From Alisma plantago-aquatica (taxonomy: Eukaryota > Streptophyta > Magnoliopsida > Alismatales > Alismataceae): a stretch of 64,000 nucleotides of DNA. A program made the position numbers and the translations under genes. The DNA lies in NCBI GenBank assembly GCA_963693085.1, contig OY856412.1:1406766694-1406830693 (forward strand), given 5' to 3'. This document shows positions 55,166-64,000 of this stretch, one piece after another; position 1 is the stretch's first letter; each line of letters starts with the position of its first letter. The notes under the pieces were generated by a model, which did no database searches, was not told the origin of the DNA, and saw only the letters and a program-made list of their open reading frames with translations.

Positions 55166-56293
55166 GATGGCTTTTTTTCAACATTTGGTATGCAGTATAG
55201 AGTGGGATGAATATCATCTAAGCTATATGTCCTTCACAAAAAGAGTATATGGTTTCTGGGATTTCATTGAATGGGATTAAAAGAGATTTGTAGAGGAAAT
55301 TAGGAGTTTAATTAAGTTAAGGAGTTAGGGTTTGAGTAGATGATCAATAGATTTGGAAAGTCAAGAGGAATTGAGGGGAGAAGAAATGAGATGAAAATAT
55401 TGAGTGGAGAGAGAGGGAGAGACTATAAAAAATATGGGGGGAAGAATGGGTTACTGCTCACGGGGTTTCCATATATAACCCAAGGTTAAAGATGGGTGCA
55501 AGACCACATGATTGGGATCTGACGGCTCACAAATAGTATGATATTCAAATGAAGCATGACAACATGATATTTTTATAAACTTTACATAATTACTTTGATT
55601 TGTTTAAATATAAATCAGTTTAGGGTCGTTTGAATATATTTTCTTTCTTAATACATTAAGGTTAGCTACCAATCTCCCATCAAGATGAAAATTCACTCAT
55701 ATGCTGACTAGAGCGTGTAGAATATGATTTTCTTATAAAGAACAACTTTTAGGAATTTTATTACATAGAATAGAATCCTTTAGCATTATCATATTATTTT
55801 CTTTAGTAGTTCATTTAAGGAAACTAACATCATCAAATCTAAGTAAAATGTAACATGTGGGTTTCTTAAGGGTTGATAAATCTGAATTGGATTTGGTTTC
55901 CACCTTTGACACTTCGATATATATAAAATAATGAATTGTAGGTAAAATAAACTTTTAATGTATTTATATCTTCATATATACATTGAATTACAAAATTTCA
56001 TTTTTATTCTTCCTTTACCTCATCTAGTCACAAGAAAATTCTAAAAGAATTATTCTTATATGGGAATATATTACAATGGTAAAAATACAAATATGTTCCC
56101 TACTATGAACATATTTCTACGTAATCACACTTGAACCCTTAAAATTTTGGTTATTAGCTAAAACCCTACATTTCTTGATTCTTTTAAATCTTGATATACT
56201 ATAATTCAAGAAAAATAATATCAATGCCACTATTATTAGCATGCATAGGAATAGGGAGGATTTGTCTAGATACCTAGAGTTGCATATGTTACA
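55166..56293 (-). mobile_element. Possible solo or truncated LTR
   Basis: The right edge TATGTTACA at 56285-56293 gives TGTAACATATGC on the minus strand, close to the LTR starts of E0 and E6. A minus-strand TATA-like TTATATATGG lies near 55470-55480. The left boundary is not visible and nothing coding is seen. Confidence 0.3.
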
Positions 56294-57048
56294 ACACTCT
56301 ATTGGATCTAGGGCTCTAGAGGGGGGTGAATAGAGCATCAAAATTCTCACAAGATAAGTTAGACTTTCAAATTATATCAATAAAAACCAATAGCTTAAGT
56401 GCAATTTGAAGTCCTAACTAACAAGCATAGCAAGGATGAGAGAAAAATAAATAAGCACTTGGATAAGGTTGTTTAGAGTGGTTCCACTCTCCAAACTAGG
56501 TGAGAGTCAATCCACTACCTAGAGAGGTAAACCTCTAGGACTTTGCAAGTGATTTCCTTTATATATTGACTTATAAGAGTTACAACACAAGACCCACCAA
56601 AGTACTTACCTATCCATTACAAAGAGTCTTCAACCTTACCAAGGACTTACTCACTTTGCAAAGAGTCTTTCGCCTTCTTCCAAGGACTTACCTACTCTTG
56701 CACAAGTCTTCAGCCTTCAAGGAATTACCCACTCTTCTTGGATCTTTATCCTTTGCCTTCTCCTTCACCTGGAGAAGATCTTCACCTCTTCTTAAACCTT
56801 GAAGAAGAACAGCAACATCTTCACCTTCACTCAAAGTAGCTTACTTCACCTTTACTTCTTTGAAAAAGGGGTAGGGAAGATGGAATGGAATGAGAGCTTT
56901 ATAAGCACAAGTAAGTAGCTCTCTTACAACTAGCCTAACTCACTCATAATCATGAAATGTTTTGTAAATGAGAGAGAAAGGGGCTCAAGGAGCTGCAACA
57001 CACTCAACTATAGCAAGGACTTAGAATAGCATGAATGAGCAAAGTTGG
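56294..57048. mobile_element. Copia-like LTR fragment
   Basis: TCTAGAGGGGGGTGAATAG near 56312 followed by a long AC/CTT-rich leader with repeated CAAAGAGTCTTC...CCAAGGACTTACC phrases (56610-56760) is reminiscent of the LTRs of large plant Ty1/copia elements. No ends, PBS or coding sequence were found. Confidence 0.35.
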
Positions 57049-57495
57049 TGTAACATATTGAATCTTGGGTAAATTTCTAGTTTAACCCTTAATCTAAGTT
57101 CTTCTTATCCTCTATATCCTTTATGTGCCTTGATGTTTAATCTGTCGAAATAATAATGGTTTGGATTGAAATTAAACACTAATTATGTCAATGTAAGGCC
57201 ATATGCATAAATATTGTAGTGGATGTTTCAAAGAGGGACTAAAATGCAATTTTACCACTTAAAAGGGATAATAGTAAATACTTTGTACTAGAACCTTCTC
57301 TGGCCTTTTGAAATAAGAAATAGAAAAAGAAATAAAATAGAAAAGGCTAATGTCAAGAAAATAAGGCATTAAATGTTTTAATGTGACAAATAGTGGAAAT
57401 ATGATGTAAATTGTCTAAAAATCATAAAAGGGAACCTAAAAGATAATTCGAAGCCCAAATTCATTTTCATGGAGTTGAAGTTTACTTAAGTGACA

Positions 57496-58350
57496 AGTTT
57501 CACAATTTTGGAAAATTAATAAATATCTTTGCATTAATTGGAATTGAAAAATATGAGGTTTTCTTCAAATTATTAAATAAATTATTAAACAACTCAAAAA
57601 TGAAAATAAACCTCAAATTCATAATATACATGTCAAAATTAGTCTTTATCTGAATTTTTATCTAATTTGTACAATCTTAAATATTTTATTTTATCTAAGA
57701 GAGAGAAAATGATTTAAATACCAAAAATATTAAATAATACTTTAAAAAAAATTAATTAATGGCAAAATCATATCCTCCCATACTTAGTATTACTTGTAGA
57801 CTAAGTTTCATATTTTTACAAAGTTTCTAGATGCCTTTGATGTAGTAGAAGGATAAAATAAGTGATAAGATTTAAATGTATTAAATAAAATAATTAAAGT
57901 CTTTAAAAAATAAATAATGCCAAATTCGTGTTCTACATGTTAAAATATACCTTTGGATGAATTTTCACTCAATTTGGAAATATTTGATGAAAAGGTGAAT
58001 TTAAGAGAGAGAAAGTGTATAGAATCTTCAAATCATTAATTAAAATAACAAACAACTTCAAAAAAATGAATTAATGGAAAATTTGTTTTCATCACACTTA
58101 CTATGACTTATGGTTGAAGTTTTATTAATTTTGGAGAATCCTAAAGTCATTAATATATGAGAAAAGATAAAATAAGATTTGCTTAATTTAATAAATTAGA
58201 AGTCTTCAAAACGCAAATCTAATTATATATTCGGATTCAACATACTCAAATTATCCTATGTTCAAAATTTTATCAAATTTGAAGTTCGTTTGAACCCTCA
58301 AATAAGGAAAGAGGAAAAAATTAAATGATTAAATAAGAACTATACTCCGA
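57496..58350. repeat. E6 U3 degenerate ~150-bp tandem repeat
   Basis: A phrase like GTTTCAnnAATTTTGGAAA recurs at about 57496, 57652, 57804, 57959, 58118 and 58266, that is every 145-160 bp. The spacers also share text (GAGAGAAA, ATTAAATAA, CTTCAAAA). The 3' LTR repeats the pattern. Confidence 0.6.
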
Positions 58351-58613
58351 ATTGGATTGACAACCACATAAAAGTATCTTCTTCGTGGAGTCAGACGCAT
58401 ACTGTAGCACCACGGAAACAAGTTTTTTGACTCACAATTTCTCGATCATTTCTCAATGAAATCGAATGATTTGTTCGCCCACACGTTGCATTTAAGATTT
58501 CACATCTTTTGATCTATTACTTGTTCCCTTTTGGCAAGTGTCTTGGAAACGCCCAAAGTCCCTTCTCCAAGTTTCTAGACCTCCATGCCGTTCAACCAAT
58601 GGACCAAACCCTA

Positions 58614-58626
58614 CATATATAAATAC
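58614..58626 (+). promoter_or_regulatory. E6 LTR TATA box
   Basis: CATATATAAATAC, preceded by CCAAT about 15 bases upstream. The 3' LTR has TATGTATAAATAC near 62568-62580. Confidence 0.6.
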
Positions 58627-60699
58627 CTATAAGCAACCTATTATCTAGTCAATTTCTGCGTTCATCATGGTTTGCACCTCTGATACGTAGTTCTTCACCT
58701 CCCGCTTGTGGTGCCGTGTTCAAGTAGCCTACACATTTGATCTGCGACCCAATCTCATGGCTAGTTTTTGGATCTCTATGCTTTGATTCTGTGCATTCAA
58801 ACAATGTTTCATTGACTAATTGGGTTTCCCCAATTCCATGCCAACCTACTCGGGTGCCTTCTCGCAGCCATGGATGGCGCAGCGAAGGGGACGAGCCTTT
58901 ATTTGTTCTCCTATGTTACCCCTCGCTCGCCTTCTTTCTTTCTTTCTCCTTCGAGGGTAGTTTAGTCATTTTGTATTTATTTGGTTTTCTTAGTCATAAG
59001 CCTCACTGGCGGCTGACTGGATGGAACTGTCGTCGATGATTGGGCCAACTAAGCAGGCACAATCCCTCTCTCGTGAATTTCTATTGCTTATTTGGCCTAA
59101 TCAAATTTTCAGATTGGTGAAAATTATAAAAAAAATCATAACTTTTAATTCGATCATCCAAAATTAACAAATAAATATTTCTTGGAATCAAAAAAATATT
59201 TTCTATCTAATAAAAATACTCTAGAGTTTTATTTTAATGTTTGTCAAAGGATTATTTTTGTAGAATGAAATATATGTATAAAATTCATAATAATTGTGAC
59301 TTAATCATATAAAGTCCAAATTGGTCATAAAGATATGTTTTCTTAATCAAGAGAATCTAACTAATTGTTTGGTGAAATTTTTAGAGTCTAATTCCAATTT
59401 AATAAAAAAATGATATTTCTAGGGTTTTAATATACTCATTAATGAATGATTTACATCTAATATGATATTAGGTGAAGATAAACTATGATTGGATCTAGGG
59501 TGTGGATCCTAACCTGATATACACATCAGTGAGGTATGTTGCATCCTCTTAGGAGTCATATTGGACAATTAGTTATTCCTCTCTCTCTTGTACTTGATGA
59601 TGACACACTGCTTAGATGTCACATATTTTCTTGTAGTGTACCAATAGTTTCCTAATCTTGAAATTGGACTTGTGCACTATGATAATTGTTAATTGGATCC
59701 TATCCTTGTATCTTGTGGATAATTTATACAGTTTGTACCTTCTTGATGTGATAATATATAATTAATAGAACCCTACTTTGGCTATGTCTATACTTGTCTT
59801 TGATAACTTTGGAATTTGGACACCTTTATGGTGATATGACAATATCTCTACTTGCCTCCCTAATAATAATGCATGTTTGGCTTAGATAACTTGTTTATTT
59901 TCATATTGGGTGATGTATCCCAATTGTGTGTAATACAAAAAGAGGATGCAGATGGTGATTCATGTACGTGGGTAATTGTGATGTGATGCCATTACTCCGC
60001 CCAAGATTATGGTGGTGATGTCATACACCCCAAATGTTATTATGTGGATTATTGTTTAGTTTACCCACATGCATAATTCTTATTATTAATTGTTGTTCTC
60101 TTCTTGTGATTTTAAAGGAAAGATTTGATTAATGTGAGCTTTATTGTTTTCTTCATATATTCTCTTTTATCTTACTATATGAAGAATTCCTTTTTGATAT
60201 CCAATTGGATGCTTCTTCTTTATTCTATGGGAAGACTTGAGATTTGTTGTCCTTTTTTCTTTTATATTGTCTAATCCCTATTATATGCACACACTAGCTT
60301 TGATAGCTGACAATTTCCATCTTTTTCTTCTTTTCGGGGTATGCTTCTAACCCCTAGGTAGTGAGAAAGGAGAAGTTGTCTAAAGTTGACCAAGGCTATC
60401 CAGGAGTTACCTCATCTAGATTTTGGAGGTAGATTGAGATAGTGGGATGACCCTCTGCTTAATAGTTCCTTTTGTTTCCTTTCATGTATACTCTGTGTGG
60501 TGAAGAAGTTTCATAGACACTCAACTATAATAGTTAGATATATTTCTCATCCGTTGCTAAATTATTGATTTTATGATACTACATGTGAATGAATTGGTTA
60601 TCATCCCTTTGAAAAAAATTATGATGGTTTTGATTATAAGGGATCTTGCCTTTTTATTTTAGTAGGGAGTCGGTCCCTTATGGGATCTCCCTCCTTATA

Positions 60700-60992
60700 G
60701 TATGGTATCAGAGCCAAGGCAGTAGGTTGGTCTAACTGTCAATTTATCTCCAATAGGTTGTTTGCCTTTTTACGGAGGTTGCTTATACCCTGCCCCTTGC
60801 CTTGTACGGGAAACACATATATGGCTCATCAAAAGTCATCAGTTGACAACCTAGAAGGTTTTGTCACCCCTAGATCTTAGTTTAGTTTGACTTGGTGGGT
60901 TAACCCTTTAAGGGGTGGAGGAATAGTAGTAGTGCTTTGAAAGATCATGGATGATTAGATTTTGAGGACAAAATCCTCTTTAAGGGGTGAAG
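60700..60992 (+). mobile_element. E6 internal region (about 293 bp): PBS, pol-end relic, PPT
   Basis: The segment between the LTRs holds PBS TGGTATCAGAGCCA (60703-60716), a first PPT-like CTTTAAGGGGTGGAGG (60906-60921), the relic ATTTTGAGGACAAAATCC and a terminal PPT TCTTTAAGGGGTGAAG (60977-60992). There is no room for a gene. The right half resembles the E0 internal region (131-240, minus strand), including AGTTTGACTTG before the first PPT-like site. Confidence 0.85.
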
Positions 60993-63900
60993 TGCTTTAA
61001 CACACCAAATCTTGGATAAATTGCTAGTTTAACCCTTAATCTAAGTTCTTCTTATCCTCTATATCCTTTTTGTTCCTTCATGTTTAATTTGTCAAAATAA
61101 TAATGGTTTGGAATGAAATTAAACAATAATTATGTCAATGTAAGGTCATATGCATAAATATTGTAGTGGATGTTTCAATGACGGACTAAAATGCAATTTT
61201 ACCACTTAAGAGGGATAATAGTAAATAATTTTTACTAGAACCTTCTCTGGACTTTTGAAATAAGAAAGAGGAAAAGAAATAAAATAGAAAATGCTAAAGT
61301 TAAGAAAATAAGGCATTAAATGTTTTAATGTGACAAATAAGGCATTAAATGTTTTAATGTGACAAATAGTGGAAATATGATGTAAATTGTCTAAAAATCA
61401 TAAAAGGAAAACTTAAAAGATAATTCTAAACCCAAATTTGTTTTCTTGGAGTTCAAGTTTACTTACGTGACAAGTTTCACAACTTTAGAAAATAAATAAT
61501 TATCTTTGCATTAATTGGAATTGGAAAATATGAGTTTTTCTTCAAATTATTAAATAAATTATTAAACAACTTGAAAATTGGAAATAAACCTCAAATTTGT
61601 AATATACATGTCAAAATTAGTCTTTGTGTGAATTTTTATCTAATTTGGACAATCTTAAGTATTTTATTTTGTCCAGGAGAGAGAAAATGATTTAAAGATC
61701 AAAAATATTAAATAATAAGTAAAAAATAGTTAATGGCAAAATCATGTCCCCCATACTTAGTATTACTTATAGATCAAGTTTCATAGTTTTAGAAAGTTTC
61801 TAGATGACTTTAATGCATTAAAAGGATAAATTAAGTGATAAGATTTAAATGTATTAAATAAAATAATAAAGTCTTCAAAAAATAAAATAATACCAAATTC
61901 CATGTTAAAATATATCTTTGGGTGAATTCCCACTCAATTTGGAAAATATTTGATGAAAAGGTGAATTTAGGAGAGAGAAAGTCTATAGAATCTTCAAATC
62001 ATTAATTAAAATAACAAACAACTTCAAAAAATGAATTAATGGCATATTAGTATTCAACACACTTAATATGACTTATGGGTGAAGTTTCATTAATATTGGA
62101 TAATCCTAAAATCATTAATACATGAGGAAAGAGAAAATAAGATTTGCTTAAATTAATAAATCAAAAGTCTTCAAAAGGCAAATCTAATTAAATATTCAGA
62201 TTGTACATACTCAAATTAGCCTAGATGCAAAATTTCATCACATTTGAAGTTCGTTTAAACCCTCAAATAAGGAAAGAGAAAAAAATTAAATTATTAAATA
62301 AGAACTATACTCCGAATTGGATTGGCAACCACATAAATGTCATCTTCTTCGTGGAGTCGGATGTGTACTATAGCACCGCGGAAGTGAGTTTTTTTATTCA
62401 TGATTTCTCAATGAAATCGAATGATTTCTTTGCCCACATGTTGCATTTAATATTTTGTATCTTTTGATCTATTACTTTTTTCGTTTTGGCAAGTATCTTG
62501 GAAACGCCCAAAGCCGCTTCTCCAAGCTTCTAGACCTCTACGCCGTTCGGTCAATGGACCAAACCCTATATGTATAAATACATATCTATGGTTTCACCTC
62601 ACCACAAGCAACCTATTCTCTAGTCAATTTCTATGTTCATCGCATTTTGCACCTCTGAGACGTAGTTCTTCTCCTCCTGCTTGCAGTGTCGTGTTATCCT
62701 TTGATCTGTGACCCAATCTCGTGGTGCCTTCGTGGATCTCTGTTCTTTGCTTTCGTGCATTCAAAACAACATTTCATTGACTAATTGGGTTTCCCCAATT
62801 CCATGCCAACCTGCTTGGGTGCCTTCTCATAGCCATGGATGGCACAGGGAAGGGGATGAGCCTTTATTTGTTTTCCTATGTTGCCCCTCGCTCACCTTCT
62901 TTCTTTCTTTCTCCTTTGAGGGTAATTTAGTCATTTTGTATTGTTTTGGTTTTCTTGGTCATGAGCCTCAATGGCGGCTGACTGCATGGAACCGACGTCG
63001 ATGATTGGGCCAACTAAGCAGGCCCAGTCCCTCTCGTACGAATTTCTATTGCTTATTTGGCTTAATCAAATTTTCGGAGTGGTTGTAATTATAAAAAATC
63101 ATAACTTTTAATTCACTCATCCAAAATTAACAAATAAATATGTTTTGGAATTAAAAATATTTCTCTATCTAATAAAAATACTCTCTGAGCCTGATTCAAT
63201 GTTTGTGGAAGGATTATTTTTGTAGAATGAAATATATGTATAAAATTCATAATAATTGTAACTTAATCATATAAAGTCCAAATTGGTCAAAAAGATATGT
63301 TTTCTTAATCAGGAGAATCTAACTAATCATTTGGTGAATATTTTAGAGTCTAATTCCAATTTAATAAAAAGGTGATATTTCTAGGGTTTTAATATAGTCA
63401 TTAATTAATGGTTTACATCTAATATGATATTAGGTGAAGATAAACTCAGATTGGATCTAGGGTGTGGATTCTAACCTGATATACACATCAGTGAGGTATG
63501 TTTCATCCTCTTATGAGTCATATTAGAAAATTAGTTATTCCTTTATCTCTCTTGGACTTGACGATGACACATTACTTAGATGTCACATATTTGCTTGTAG
63601 TGTACCAATAGTGTCCTAATCTTGAAATTGGACTCGTGCACTATGATAATTGTTAATTGGATCCTATCCTTGTATCTTGTGGATAATTCATACAGTTTGT
63701 ACCTTGTTTATGTGATAATTTATAATTAATGGAACCCTAGTTTGGTTATACCTATACTTCTCTTTGATGACTTTGGAATTTGGACACCTTTATGGTGATA
63801 TGACAATTTCTCTACTTGTTTCGCTATTTATAATGTATGTTTGGTTTGGATGACTTGTTTATTTGTACATTAGGTGATGTGTCACAATTGTGTGCAATAC

Positions 63901-64000
63901 CAACAAAGGGTGCAAATGGTGATTCTTGTCCCTGGGTAATTGTGCTATGATGCCATTACTCTCCCGAAGATTATGGTGGTGATGCCATAATATATATGCA
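60993..64000 (+). mobile_element. E6 3' LTR, partial (runs off the window)
   Basis: It follows the PPT directly and pairs with 57049-60030. It has a private 30-bp tandem duplication (AATAAGGCATTAAATGTTTT and ten more bases, twice, at 61307-61366). The last roughly 650 bases, U5 and the TSD lie beyond the window. Confidence 0.85.

Larger units (their letters stand above)
57049..60699 (+). mobile_element. E6 5' LTR (about 3.65 kb)
   Basis: It starts TGTAACATATTG and ends ...CCTCCTTATA, just before PBS TGGTATCAGAGCCA at 60703. It is colinear with 60993-64000, with roughly one difference per 10-15 bases in places, so this is a fairly old insertion. U3 has ~150-bp repeats, then a CCAAT-like box (58596-58600) and a TATA box (58614-58626). 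The leader has a 100-codon frame (58737-59039), present with changes in the other LTR, with no recognisable domain. Confidence 0.85.

Noticed and set aside
58737..59039. 100-codon frame in the E6 5' LTR, with a related frame at 62708-63004
   Set aside because: Its preservation is no better than that of the surrounding LTR, the start contexts differ and no domain is recognisable. A leader peptide cannot be excluded.

Overview
The window looks like heterochromatic intergenic DNA from the nuclear genome of a flowering plant with abundant retrotransposons. I found no host gene, tRNA, rRNA or CRISPR array. Almost everything is LTR retrotransposon, mostly Ty3/gypsy, stacked several layers deep. The evidence is paired long repeats with TG...CA ends, primer-binding sites (PBS), polypurine tracts (PPT), target-site duplications (TSD) and remnants of gag/pol. 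The sequence does not identify the species. Element names E0-E6 are mine (E4 is not used).

Layout. E0 (minus strand) is the outer shell, running from before position 1 to 52669. It has LTRs of about 3.1 kb and a non-coding internal region of only about 0.7 kb. E1 (465-39543, minus, Athila-like) sits inside the E0 internal region. E2 (8107-35707, minus, non-coding, LARD-like, three LTR copies, TSD CGGGC) is inserted in E1. E3 (12760-29707, minus, Athila-like, with complete but stop-ridden gag and pol plus a large extra ORF) lies within E2. E5 (40434-50052, plus, Tekay/Del-like, partial tandem) splits the 5' LTR of E0. To the right, 52670-57048 holds older debris: an LTR edge, a degraded RNase H of a non-LTR element, another LTR-like end and a copia-like LTR fragment. 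E6 (57049 to beyond 64000, plus) has LTRs of about 3.65 kb around an internal region of only about 293 bp.

Most interesting points. (1) The extra ORF of E3, downstream of integrase, ends in two consecutive domains that read as Ulp1/SENP-type (C48) cysteine peptidases. (2) E0 and E6 belong together: giant LTRs, almost no internal sequence, related internal/PPT segments, and a degenerate ~150-bp tandem repeat in U3. (3) E1, E3 and E5 each carry a private, CGG/CCG-centred, dyad-like motif in the LTR that recurs in the internal region. In E3 the array stands next to a TATA box both in the LTR and again upstream of the extra ORF, which suggests a second, internal promoter. (4) E1 has lost RT, RNase H and integrase but kept gag, protease and its own Athila-type extra ORF.

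No gene here appears intact. Every coding region has in-frame stops or frameshifts, so coding entries are given as pseudogenes. Percent identities are estimates by eye; no alignment was run.
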